Source: CAVSBT01 sp964609465 (GTDB lineage: Bacteria; Chloroflexota; Dehalococcoidia; DSTF01; JALHUB01). From it: 64,000 bases of DNA. How positions within the stretch are numbered: position 1 is the stretch's first letter; each line of letters begins with the position of its first letter. A program made the translations under genes and the position numbers. Location of the stretch: assembly GCA_964609465.1 (NCBI GenBank), contig CAZSSQ010000001.1, positions 9,258 to 73,257 of the forward strand. The letters run 5' to 3'. This document shows positions 23,556 through 32,026 of the stretch, piece by piece. The notes beneath the pieces are model-generated. The model had not been told where the DNA came from, made no database searches, and was given only the letters and a program-made list of their open reading frames with translations.

Positions 23556-24660
23556 TAAGGAGACCCTGCTGCTCTCCCCAGGCCTGGCCGTGTCCCTGAG
23601 CGTTGGCCGTAGTCCGGGTGAGGGCCGCCAGCGCAGCCAGCCCCAGCGTGAAGCCGAAGCCCAGGATCAGGGCCCGGACCAGGAGTGCGGAGGCAGCAGC
23701 CAGGCTTCGCGGCGCACCAACGATCGCCTGGGTCATGCCCGTGATGCTGCCTTCTGTTACTCCCAGCCCTCCTGGTAGCAGGGAGAGGCTCCCGGCAAGC
23801 GACGCGACAGGGAAGATGAAGCCGGCCTGGATGAGCAGCTCCCAGGTCATGGGCCTGCCGAGGCCCACGAGCACCAGGAAGAACGTCAGACACTCCAGCG
23901 ACCAGGCCACCAGCCCAAGACTGAGAGCCCAGGATAGCCCCGCCGGCGAGAGGAGAAGGCGCGAGCTTTCGTGGAAGTCCTCCATGGGGGGTAGGAGACG
24001 GCGAGCGGGCGGGAACCGTGCCGCGCCCCGGAAGAGTAGCGAAGCCAGCCCCCGGTGTCGAAGCGCCATGATGGCCACCACGGCCATCACGCCGACAGCC
24101 ACGAAAACAGCTCTATCCCAGTCGAACAGGACAAGGCCGGTGGTGGCCAGCAGAAGCATGACGAGGGTATCGGTGATCCGCTCCACCAGGGGTATGGGAG
24201 CCGTGCGCGCTACCGGGGCGCCGTATAGCTGGCGCGCGTAGTAGCTCTTCACCCATTCGCCCACCCGCGCAGGCGTCAGGATCATAGCGGTGCCCGCGAA
24301 GAAGACCAGCAGGTCCTGCCATAGGCCTGGGGTCTGGCCGCTGGCGAGCTGCACCAGCCTCCGCCAGCGTAAGTAGCGCACCAGGTAGTTGAGCGCCGTC
24401 AGGCCAAGCAGCGCCGGCATCAGGTTCCACTGGAAGCCGGCGAGGGTCGCGGAGACGTCTCCGAAATCGGCATAGAGGCCGAGGCCCATCGGCACGGCGA
24501 AGGCGGCCAGCAGGGAGAGGAGGAGCGCCCGGCCCCAGGTGACTCTGCGCCCTGCGGCGGCGGGTGGCGCGCCAGACGTGATTTCGGCCTGGATCGGCTC
24601 GCTCGGCAGGGAGGTCACGTCAACATGAAGGGCGGCCGCGCCGCGCGGGGACGGGCTCAT
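23530..24660 (-). CDS. AglD/LPG-synthase-TM family membrane protein (flippase-like)
   Basis: 376 residues, with about eight membrane helices. The family signature LLPGGLGVTEGSITGM lies near residue 300, and TPARVGEWVKSYYAR near 130, as in UPF0104/lysylphosphatidylglycerol-synthase-TM and AglD proteins. Members in glycan loci are thought to act on polyprenyl- or lipid-linked sugars. It is the last gene of the minus-strand glycan operon and overlaps the preceding GT-C-like gene by 4 nt (ATGA). Confidence 0.8.
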   Translation of the reverse strand: MSPSPRGAAALHVDVTSLPSEPIQAEITSGAPPAAAGRRVTWGRALLLSLLAAFAVPMGLGLYADFGDVSATLAGFQWNLMPALLGLTALNYLVRYLRWRRLVQLASGQTPGLWQDLLVFFAGTAMILTPARVGEWVKSYYARQLYGAPVARTAPIPLVERITDTLVMLLLATTGLVLFDWDRAVFVAVGVMAVVAIMALRHRGLASLLFRGAARFPPARRLLPPMEDFHESSRLLLSPAGLSWALSLGLVAWSLECLTFFLVLVGLGRPMTWELLIQAGFIFPVASLAGSLSLLPGGLGVTEGSITGMTQAIVGAPRSLAAASALLVRALILGFGFTLGLAALAALTRTTANAQGHGQAWGEQQGLLITDRGRYP

Positions 24661-26264
24661 GGCTTCGTTCGCGCTTCCGCCTGGGGGTGACGGAGGATGG
24701 CGAACTCCTCGTTCTCCAAGGACAGGTAGAACGTGCTCTTCGACAGCAGGGGCTTGAATACTCCGCCGGTCCGTTTGTCGAGAAAGATGTACTCAATCCC
24801 GGTCTGCTGGAGGATGTCTTCCACCTCGGACGGCGGCGTCTCCTCGTCCAGCAATCGACTCGCCAGGTTGGATTGCTCCTTTTCTTCGGTGAAGGAGAGG
24901 TAGTCGGGCTCTATGAGGCTGTAGGTGGGGCGCTCGGCGTACCCCTCTACCCACCAGGCGTAGGACACCCTGCCAATCGACTCGTTGGCGACGACGCGGG
25001 CGCCGGGCGGGGTTCGCTCGCGCAGCCAGTCCAGGGCTTCCAGGGCCGGACCGTCCACTATCTGGTACACGGCCCTTTGGTTCGTGAGACGATCGTGGCC
25101 GGAACTGGCTATGACGGTAAGGAGAGCGGCCACTGCCAGGCCCAGGGAGAGGCGCTCCACCTGCTGGACGGTCACTCTCACCCGAGTCCCGCTGAGGTGT
25201 TGCTCGACGGCGGCCACCGGCAGGGCCAGCGACAGCACGACCCCGGCCTCGATGAGCTGGAAGGTGCGTACTTCGCTGGTGAGGACGAAGCCGAGGAACG
25301 GGCCGGCCAGGATGGCCAGGGCGGCCGGCCTGATCCTGCCGGCCTTCTCGCCGAAGAAGGGCATTAGCGTCAGGGCGCCGGCTATGACGAGCAGGGCCAG
25401 CCACAGTGGGCGGTTTTCGAGGAACACGTAGGACGTAACGCTGCCCATGTCCAGCACACTGAAGTTGCCCGGGTTGGTTGGGTTGCCTTCCATAAGTGCG
25501 AGGAAATCGACGTACCAGGGCAGGAAGGGAAGGGTGAAGACGGCCGCGCCCAGCGCCCAGACCCCGGCGTTGCGGAGGAGCGGTCGTATGCCTGGGCGCT
25601 CCTGAATGAACAGCGCCACCCCCAGGACCAAGAGCGTCGGTGCCATGACCACCAGTGTGAAGTGGTGAGTGCCGGCCACCAGAGCGGTGCTGGCTGCGGC
25701 CAGAAGGAGCGGCCGCCGCCCGCCGGAGATGAGGCCGTCCATGAGCCAGTACACCGTCAGGAGCAGGAAGGTCGTGGCCAGGAGCTGAGGGTAGCCACCG
25801 AAGATGAACACCTCCTCCTGGTAACCTGTGAGGAGGAAGGCCAGGGTGAGAGCGGCGGAGAAGAGGGGTGAACAGCCCCGGCGCAGGATGAGGTAGAACG
25901 GTATCCCCATGATGACCGATACTGCGACGCCGAGGACCTTGGTCGCCACGAGCGCCGGCAGGAAGGTCAGCAGGGCCTTCAAGAGGACCGGGACCACGGG
26001 GAAATAGACGGATGCGGCCGCCTTGACGGGGCTGCCGAAGAGCTCGTGGGTGAAGGCCAGCCAGTTGCCCGGATCGGCGCCGGGCGGTGCTGCCTCGTCG
26101 GCAAGCACGATGAAGCGATAGGCGGCGACTCCCACCAGCACGGCGAGCAGCCCGTAGCGGCTCGGGCTCAGGTACGCCGTCCACCGCCGTCGCGGCGGCT
26201 CTGGCGGCGGGCGGTGCCCGTTGGGAATGGCAGACCGCCCTTTCTTCCTTGATCTCCGGCTCAT
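24657..26264 (-). CDS. GT-C-type polytopic membrane glycosyltransferase-like protein
   Basis: 535 residues, around ten or eleven membrane helices after a basic N-terminus. An Asp-Pro in the first extracytoplasmic loop (PPGADPGNWLAFTHEL) is placed where GT-C enzymes (PMT, ArnT and relatives) carry their catalytic acidic residue. The C-terminal part (about 415-535) is a soluble extracytoplasmic domain (DWLRERTPPGARVVANESIGRVSYAWWVEG). It probably transfers a sugar from a polyprenyl-phosphate donor outside the membrane. It overlaps both neighbours by 4 nt, so it is tightly translated with them. Confidence 0.72.
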   Translation of the reverse strand: MSRRSRKKGRSAIPNGHRPPPEPPRRRWTAYLSPSRYGLLAVLVGVAAYRFIVLADEAAPPGADPGNWLAFTHELFGSPVKAAASVYFPVVPVLLKALLTFLPALVATKVLGVAVSVIMGIPFYLILRRGCSPLFSAALTLAFLLTGYQEEVFIFGGYPQLLATTFLLLTVYWLMDGLISGGRRPLLLAAASTALVAGTHHFTLVVMAPTLLVLGVALFIQERPGIRPLLRNAGVWALGAAVFTLPFLPWYVDFLALMEGNPTNPGNFSVLDMGSVTSYVFLENRPLWLALLVIAGALTLMPFFGEKAGRIRPAALAILAGPFLGFVLTSEVRTFQLIEAGVVLSLALPVAAVEQHLSGTRVRVTVQQVERLSLGLAVAALLTVIASSGHDRLTNQRAVYQIVDGPALEALDWLRERTPPGARVVANESIGRVSYAWWVEGYAERPTYSLIEPDYLSFTEEKEQSNLASRLLDEETPPSEVEDILQQTGIEYIFLDKRTGGVFKPLLSKSTFYLSLENEEFAILRHPQAEARTKP

Positions 26265-27364
26265 ATCCTGCTGACAACCTTCAAGCTGACCCCTTGCGCA
26301 TCATCAGGAGCCGGCGTCCGTCCGTTAGACGGACTGGCCTGCTCCAGGATCGATTGCATGGTCTGCACCACAGCCAGGCCCTCTTCCGGCGGCACCGGCA
26401 GGGGGCTGCCGTCAATGATGCTGTCGACGAAGCGGCGAACCAGCGTCTCGTGGCCGTAGAACAGCCGCCCCGTCGAGAAGAGAGCGCCGGAGGTCACGAA
26501 GCCCGCCAGCCCCTGCCAGAAGGCCCTGAGGGAGCTCCTCAACACGTCGCCGGTGCCGTGGGCGCCGTCGGGGCGCTGGACCACCAGGATGTCCCGGAAG
26601 ATGTCCAGCACCAGGACCCGCCGCTCACCGACCACCGCCAGAAGCCACTCGGAGACGGGGGAGCGGAAGGACATGCTGAGGGCGGCGCTGCCTCGGGTGC
26701 CCCGGAGCCGGGCTTCCACCCGGTCCAGCGTCTGGGCGACGCCCGGCGGGGCTGCCTGGCCCCAGGCCTGCTGCACGGACAGGTCGCCCAGGAAGCGGCG
26801 CAGGAGGTAGATCATGTGCGGCGACTCGTCGAAGAAGAGGCCGCCGGGTAGGTCCGGGTACCAGCTTGGCAGCCGCCTCTGCGGGCTGCTGAGCTGAAGG
26901 GCGATCGCGTGCTGCACCTCTCCCACCTCGCCGCGCTCCAGAAGGAGCAGCGCCCTGCGCATGGAGCGCGAGAAGAGGAAGTTGTGGGCGATGCAGAGGT
27001 TGACGCCGGCCTCTCTTGCCGCCTCCACCATCTGCGAGGCCTCCTCGGCGGACATGGCCATGGGCTTCTCCACCAGGACGTGGCAGCCGCGGCGCAGCGC
27101 CTCGATGGCCAGAGGGGCGTGCGTCCAGGGCGGTGTGCAGATCGCCACCACGTCCAGGCCGTGGGCCAGGAAGTCCGATAGCTGGCCATACGTATGAGGT
27201 ATGTGGCAGCGCTGAGCGACCTCGCGGGCCCTCTCGGGGGCTGGGTCCAGCAAAGCTTCCACGCGGACGCGGCCGTCGCGCTGGAAGGACGGGATATGGC
27301 GGGCGGTTGCCACCCAGCCCGCTCCAATCACTCCAACGGTGAGAGGTTTCCTTGGCTCAGTCAT
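26261..27364 (-). CDS. Gfo/Idh/MocA-family oxidoreductase
   Basis: 367 residues. The N-terminal Rossmann fold starts with VGVIGAGWVATARHIPSFQR (GxGxxG-type) and continues with the family motif VLVEKPMAMSAEEASQMVEAA, where EKP lysine is the catalytic hallmark. The C-terminal alpha/beta domain follows. Such enzymes oxidise or reduce NDP-sugars or free sugars with NAD(P). In this glycan operon it most likely makes or modifies a nucleotide sugar. It overlaps the GT-C gene by 4 nt and lies 12 bp after the GT4 gene. Confidence 0.87.
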   Translation of the reverse strand: MTEPRKPLTVGVIGAGWVATARHIPSFQRDGRVRVEALLDPAPERAREVAQRCHIPHTYGQLSDFLAHGLDVVAICTPPWTHAPLAIEALRRGCHVLVEKPMAMSAEEASQMVEAAREAGVNLCIAHNFLFSRSMRRALLLLERGEVGEVQHAIALQLSSPQRRLPSWYPDLPGGLFFDESPHMIYLLRRFLGDLSVQQAWGQAAPPGVAQTLDRVEARLRGTRGSAALSMSFRSPVSEWLLAVVGERRVLVLDIFRDILVVQRPDGAHGTGDVLRSSLRAFWQGLAGFVTSGALFSTGRLFYGHETLVRRFVDSIIDGSPLPVPPEEGLAVVQTMQSILEQASPSNGRTPAPDDAQGVSLKVVSRI

Positions 27365-27376
27365 GCTGGGTCTCTC

Positions 27377-28582
27377 CTAAGCTGCTCTGGCCAGTTTCTC
27401 TGCTGCTGCCGGCTCCTCTGTCGCCGTCGGCAGAAGCTCCCTGTACACGGCCAGAGTCTTCGCGGCGACAGCGTCCCAACCGTAGCCGCGCTCCACGAAG
27501 CGGCGCGCGCTCCTGCCTTGCGCCTCGCGCATAGATTCGTCCTCCATCAAGCGGAGGATGGCCCGCGCCAGCGAGGCCGGGTCGGCCGGCCGCACGAAAA
27601 GGCCGTTCTCGCCGTGGTGCACCAGCTCCGCTGTGCCGGAGACCGGCGTTGCCACCACGGGCAGTCCGCAGGCCATCGCCTCCAGGACCGTCAGGGGCAT
27701 CCCTTCCAGCAGGGAGGGGCGCGCGAGCATGTCACAGGTTCGCAGGATGTCGGCCACATCGTGCCGGGTCCCCAGGAACGTCAGCCGGTGGCTGACCCCG
27801 AGCTGCCGCGCCCGCTCTTCCAGATGAGGCCGCAGGGGCCCGTCGCCGACAAAGACGAACTCCGCCTCCGGGTGTGCGCGCAGGACATCGGGCGCGGCCT
27901 CCACCAGGTATTGCGGGCCCTTGTTGAAGATGAGACGGCCGACGCAGGCGACCCTGAAGGTGCCGTTCTCCCGTCCCGCGCCAGGGCGGAACTGCTGCAC
28001 GTCAACGCCGTTGGCGATGACCCGCACCGCCTCCGGTCGGGCGCCCAGATGAACGGCGTGCCCGGCGACGGCGTTGCTCACGGCGATGAGGCGGTCGCTG
28101 CTGCGGACGATGGCCCGTCCCAGGGTTCGTTCATAGGTCGAGGCGAGAAGCAGCGAAGGCCCGCCGAGCTGTCGCAGGGATCCGAGGTGCAGGGTGGTCA
28201 CCAGGGGCCTCTTCAGGAGGTGTCGGAGGAGGACGGCGGCCGCGGCGGAAGAGAAGAACAGGTTGTGAGCGTGGAGGATGTCGGGCGGATGAGAGCGGGC
28301 CAGCCGCCAGGCCAGGGGCAGGAGCCCGGGCGAGAGGGAGGCCTGCATGCGGGTGAAGCGGGTCAGTTGAATGGCAGGGGCGCGGTAGATGCGAACGCCG
28401 TCCACCACCTCGCAGGCGGGCGCCCGGTCGGTGTTGAAGGTGAACACCCGCAGAGTGTGTCCCTGTCGGGCGAGGCGATGGCAGACCTCATCGACGACAC
28501 GCTCTACACCGCCTCCAAGGTGGGGCGGGAAGTAGTCGGTGAACACGTCGATCTTCAGGGGCTTCGGCGTTGTGGCGTCCAT
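27377..28582 (-). CDS. Glycosyltransferase family 4
   Basis: 401 residues. The N-terminus shows the acceptor-domain glycine loop (FTDYFPPHLGGGVERVVDEVCHRLARQGH), and the C-terminal half has VACVGRLIFNKGPQYLVEAA and the E-x7-E-like segment LLEGMPLTVLEAMACGLPVVATPVSGTAELV. This is a GT-B retaining transferase, expected at the cytoplasmic membrane face. It lies in the glycan operon between the GT2 and the Gfo/Idh/MocA genes. Donor sugar is not predictable. Confidence 0.88.
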   Translation of the reverse strand: MDATTPKPLKIDVFTDYFPPHLGGGVERVVDEVCHRLARQGHTLRVFTFNTDRAPACEVVDGVRIYRAPAIQLTRFTRMQASLSPGLLPLAWRLARSHPPDILHAHNLFFSSAAAAVLLRHLLKRPLVTTLHLGSLRQLGGPSLLLASTYERTLGRAIVRSSDRLIAVSNAVAGHAVHLGARPEAVRVIANGVDVQQFRPGAGRENGTFRVACVGRLIFNKGPQYLVEAAPDVLRAHPEAEFVFVGDGPLRPHLEERARQLGVSHRLTFLGTRHDVADILRTCDMLARPSLLEGMPLTVLEAMACGLPVVATPVSGTAELVHHGENGLFVRPADPASLARAILRLMEDESMREAQGRSARRFVERGYGWDAVAAKTLAVYRELLPTATEEPAAAEKLARAA

Positions 28583-28634
28583 GCCCTCCGGGTGGTTCCT
28601 TCCGCTCCATCAGGCCCGGCTGCCCGGGCGGTGC

Positions 28635-29846
28635 CTACTTCGAGCCGTTCAGCAGGCTGGCTAGAAAGCCGGCCAGCCCGAGATTGCCTGCGCTCAGGAT
28701 GACCGCCTGGGCGACGGCAGCGAGCCCCAGTCTGTTGGGGACGGCGGCGGCGGACACGTCCTCCGCCAGCAGGAAGATGTCGAGGCCGATGCCAACGGCG
28801 ACGAGAGCGGCCGCGCCAACCATGACCACCTCGAAGCGCAGCGCACGGCTCGCCAGCGCGTGGACGAGGTCGGGCTGGGTAACGCCGATCGAGGTGGTGT
28901 AGAGGTGGGCCACGCCGCTGAACAGGAGGGCGTTGATCCCCAGGACCAGCAGGATGGAGCCGGCAAACACCGGCTGCCACTCCAGAGTACCGATAACGAT
29001 GCCCCGGGAGGAGGCCAGACCCAGCGCCAAGACGAGCGCCCCCGCGAGTGTGAGCAGGACGCCGGGAACCGTGTACAGGAAGTGGGGGGTGGTCAGCAGC
29101 AGGAAGCGCAGGTGGCGCCAGCCGTCCCGAAACGTCCTCAGCTTCGCTTCGCCGACGCGCGGATAGTATGGTATGGGGACCTCTGCCAGGCGCAGGCCCT
29201 TTCGGGATGCCTTGAGGATCATCTCCGAGGCAAACTCCATGCCCGGCGTATGCACCTCCAGCCGCTCGAAGGCGACCCGCGTGAAGGCCCGGAGGCCGCA
29301 CTGGCTGTCGCCGAGCCGGGCGCCGCTGCAAAGGCGAAGCAGGAGGGTGATGATGGGCGTGCCTAGGCGCCGGTGGCTCCAGGTCATGGCGCCGGGGACG
29401 ATCCCCCCCTTGTAGCGGTTGCCGACCACGATGTCGGCGCCGTTGTCTAGGGCGCTGATGAAGGGGTCCAGATTCGAGTAGTCGTAGGTGTCGTCGCCGT
29501 CGCCCATGACGACGTAGCGGCTACGCGACTCGGCGATGCCTCGCAGCAACGCGCTGCCATAGCCGCGGCGCGCCTCGCGAACCACTCTCGCCCCCGCTCG
29601 CGCGGCCCGGCGGACCGAGCCGTCCTGGGAGCCGTTGTCGACGACGATGACCTCCCCGCTGAGCCCTGAGCGCTGAAGCCAGCGACGGGCCTTGCTCACG
29701 CAGACGCCTATCGAATCCTCTTCATCGAGGCAGGGTATTACGATGGAGACATCGAAGAGGCCCGCATCGCGCTCGCTTTCCTGAAAAGAAGGCGATTCGG
29801 GCCCCGTGGCGGGGAGCCTGGCGATAGCCTCCGTTGCTTTCGCCAT
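28635..29846 (-). CDS. GT2 polyprenol-phosphate glycosyltransferase (DPM1/GtrB-like)
   Basis: 403 residues; first gene of the glycan operon. The GT-A domain has VSIVIPCLDEEDSIGVCVSKA, DNGSQDGS, the MGDGDDTYDY metal-binding Asp motif and GNRYKGGIVPGAMTWSHR, a signature of DPM1-like enzymes. The C-terminus has four membrane helices (about 250-390), as in GtrB/DPMS with membrane extension. It would load a sugar from a nucleotide donor onto polyprenyl phosphate, the donor type used by the GT-C protein two genes downstream. The ribosome site AGGAGG lies 4 nt before ATG. Confidence 0.87.
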   Translation of the reverse strand: MAKATEAIARLPATGPESPSFQESERDAGLFDVSIVIPCLDEEDSIGVCVSKARRWLQRSGLSGEVIVVDNGSQDGSVRRAARAGARVVREARRGYGSALLRGIAESRSRYVVMGDGDDTYDYSNLDPFISALDNGADIVVGNRYKGGIVPGAMTWSHRRLGTPIITLLLRLCSGARLGDSQCGLRAFTRVAFERLEVHTPGMEFASEMILKASRKGLRLAEVPIPYYPRVGEAKLRTFRDGWRHLRFLLLTTPHFLYTVPGVLLTLAGALVLALGLASSRGIVIGTLEWQPVFAGSILLVLGINALLFSGVAHLYTTSIGVTQPDLVHALASRALRFEVVMVGAAALVAVGIGLDIFLLAEDVSAAAVPNRLGLAAVAQAVILSAGNLGLAGFLASLLNGSK

Positions 29847-30184
29847 ACGTCCTCCTGCTCAGGTAGATGTTCGGTGGAGGTAGGCCGCGCGACATAGGTG
29901 TTTCCCCCTATCTGGGGGCGCGAAACCCTGTACGGAGCGCGGCCTGCCGGCCCGCCACTGGCGGCAGGAGGCGGCCAGGCTGAGGCTGGGTGCTGACCTG
30001 GGGGGAGCTGTGATGGCGGCCGGAGGCGGCTGGCGCCGCTCTGAGGCCGCCACCGCGGTTCGCCTGCCGACTGCGGCGAAGCTGGACTTGATGTAGACTA
30101 TCCTAGCGGCTGTAGGGGGATCCTTGTGAAGCAAGCGGGCTCATCGCGCACGCTTCCGGCGTTTCCAGGGCAGGAGCCTTCACG
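29847..30184. other. 338-bp divergent intergenic region (glycan operon / ABC exporter)
   Basis: No gene supported. It contains two TAGGGGG-type boxes, one facing each divergent gene: CCCCCTATCTGGGGG at 29904-29918 and TAGGGGGA at 30113-30120. The rest is GC-rich sequence without a convincing promoter hexamer pair. Confidence 0.5.
29904..29918. promoter_or_regulatory. TAGGGGG-type palindrome before glycan operon
   Basis: CCCCCTATCTGGGGG is a 5-bp inverted repeat with an overlapping TAGGGGG on the minus strand, 58 bp upstream of the GT2 start. It resembles the archaellin upstream boxes. Confidence 0.35.
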
Positions 30185-31285
30185 ATGGGGCTGAAAGAGA
30201 TCCAGCGGCGCAAGTTCCAGTTTGCGCTGATCGCCCTTGTGGTGGCGCTCATCTCCTACCTCGTGCTCATGATCAACGGCCTCGGCATCGGCCTGAATGA
30301 GCAGGCAGGAAGCGCCCTGCGAAAACTGGATGCGGATGCCCTCGCCTATGCGAAGAGCAGTGATTTGAGCGTCATCCGCTCGGAGCTGTCCGCCGAGACA
30401 ATCGACGAGCTCAGCCGGCTCGATGGTGTGTCAGGGTCGGCGCCGCTGGGATACGTCGGCGTGAACACCCGGGATTCCAAGAGCGACATCACGCCCGCCG
30501 CCCTCCTCGGCTATGAGCCCGGCTCCCTCGCCGAGCCGCAGGTCACAGGGGGCAGGACGCTCACCCCTGAGGACCAGCGCGGGCTGCTGGCCGACGCCGC
30601 CTTCTTAAAGGCCTCGGGCCTCTCCGTCGGCGATCGGGTCGTGGTGCCGTCGCGGCTCGAAGACTTCGAATTCACCATCGTCGGCGAGGTCGATGAGGGC
30701 TACTTCTTCTTTCAACCGGTGGTCTACGTGCTCCTCGATAGCTGGCGAGAGGTGAAGTACGGCTCCGCCGATCCCAGTCTGCCTGCGGCCAGCATTGCTT
30801 TGCTGAAAGGCCGGGACCTGGTCGGCAGGGCGACGGACAGTTACGAGGTCGTCTCTAAGGGTACGGCGTTCGCCAACATCGAGGGCGTGCAAGGCCAGCA
30901 AGCGACGGTGAACGCGCTGAGGGCCTTCGGCTTCCTTATCGGTGGCCTCGTCATCGGCATCTTCTTCTACGTGCTCACCATGCAGAAGGTGGCGCAGATC
31001 GGGCTGCTCAAGGCCCTCGGCGCCGGCAGCGCCTACATCTTCCGCCAGTTGCTCATGCAGGTGCTGACGGTGACGGTGCTCGGTGTAGCCGTCTCCGTGC
31101 CCCTTGCCTACGCGACGGGCGCGGCGCTGGAGCGGCTTCCAAGGACAGTGCCCATCGCGTTTACGGGAGACACCTTTGTTGTGACATCGCTCTTGCTCGT
31201 GGCGACCGGGATCATCGGGGCGCTGTTCTCCGTTCGCCAGTTGGCCCGCGTCGACCCCATCATCGCACTCGGTCAGCAGCAGTAG
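30185..31285 (+). CDS. FtsX/MacB-like ABC exporter permease
   Basis: 366 residues. One N-terminal membrane helix (about 16-36) is followed by a large extracytoplasmic domain (about 40-240, MacB_PCD type) and three C-terminal helices (about 245-265, 285-320, 335-355), the FtsX layout. Such permeases act as mechanotransmission or lipid/peptide export components rather than classical channel transporters. The ATPase gene follows after one base, so both form one transporter. No membrane-fusion protein gene is adjacent, which fits a monoderm envelope. Confidence 0.85.
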   Translation: MGLKEIQRRKFQFALIALVVALISYLVLMINGLGIGLNEQAGSALRKLDADALAYAKSSDLSVIRSELSAETIDELSRLDGVSGSAPLGYVGVNTRDSKSDITPAALLGYEPGSLAEPQVTGGRTLTPEDQRGLLADAAFLKASGLSVGDRVVVPSRLEDFEFTIVGEVDEGYFFFQPVVYVLLDSWREVKYGSADPSLPAASIALLKGRDLVGRATDSYEVVSKGTAFANIEGVQGQQATVNALRAFGFLIGGLVIGIFFYVLTMQKVAQIGLLKALGAGSAYIFRQLLMQVLTVTVLGVAVSVPLAYATGAALERLPRTVPIAFTGDTFVVTSLLLVATGIIGALFSVRQLARVDPIIALGQQQ

Positions 31286-31286
31286 G

Positions 31287-31994
31287 ATGAGCGCAACGCT
31301 GGCAGTGACGGCCCTCAACAAAACGTACGGCAGCGGTGCGCTGGCGGTGCATGCCGTGCGCGATGTGAGCTTTGCAACGCAGCCCGGCGACTTCATCGCT
31401 ATCGTAGGTCCTTCGGGTTCCGGCAAGACGACGCTGCTGGCCATGATCGGCGGGCTGCTCACGCCGTCGAGTGGCGGCATCAGGGTCAATGACCGGGAGA
31501 TCACCCGCCTCTCCTCTGCCGAGCGGGCGGCGTACCGCCGTGACGCGGTCGGCTTCGTCTTTCAGACGAACAATCTCATCCCGTTCCTGACGGCCCGTGA
31601 GAACCTGCTCATCATGAACGAGATCGGCTCAGGACGCCGCCGTGCGGCCGCCGACCGGGCGGGTCGGCTGCTCGAGGAACTTGGGCTTACGTCCCGCGCC
31701 AATGCCCTCGCGACTGAGTTGTCGGGCGGCGAGCGTCAGCGCGTTGCCATCGGCCGCGCCCTTATGCGGGACCCTCTCTTGGTTCTCGTCGACGAGCCCA
31801 CGGCCAACCTGGATTCTGAGCAGGGAGAGCGCGTCGTCCGATCCCTCATGGCCGAGGTGAAGGCCCGCGACAAGCTGGGGCTCATGGTGAGCCATGACGT
31901 GAGGATGGCTGCCCTAGCCGACGTGATCCTGGAGATGCGCGACGGTCACCTCACGCGACGGGAACGCCGGGAGATGACACCCGCCGGCGGGTAG
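31287..31994 (+). CDS. ABC exporter ATP-binding protein (LolD/MacB type)
   Basis: 235 residues. Walker A GPSGSGKTT, Q-loop FVFQTNNLIPFLTARENL, signature LSGGERQRVAIGRAL, Walker B LLVLVDEPTANLD and H-loop VSHD are all intact. It couples to the permease encoded immediately upstream. ATG lies 1 nt after the permease stop with GGA as a partial ribosome site, so translation is probably coupled. Substrate is unknown. Confidence 0.9.
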   Translation: MSATLAVTALNKTYGSGALAVHAVRDVSFATQPGDFIAIVGPSGSGKTTLLAMIGGLLTPSSGGIRVNDREITRLSSAERAAYRRDAVGFVFQTNNLIPFLTARENLLIMNEIGSGRRRAAADRAGRLLEELGLTSRANALATELSGGERQRVAIGRALMRDPLLVLVDEPTANLDSEQGERVVRSLMAEVKARDKLGLMVSHDVRMAALADVILEMRDGHLTRRERREMTPAGG

Positions 31995-32026
31995 GCGGGC
32001 GTTGACAGGCTCCCCTGTCCATCCAC

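Noticed and set aside
27194..28702. 502-residue open frame on the plus strand
   Set aside because: It is antisense to the Gfo/Idh/MocA and GT4 genes, whose motifs are intact; composition is that of a shadow frame.
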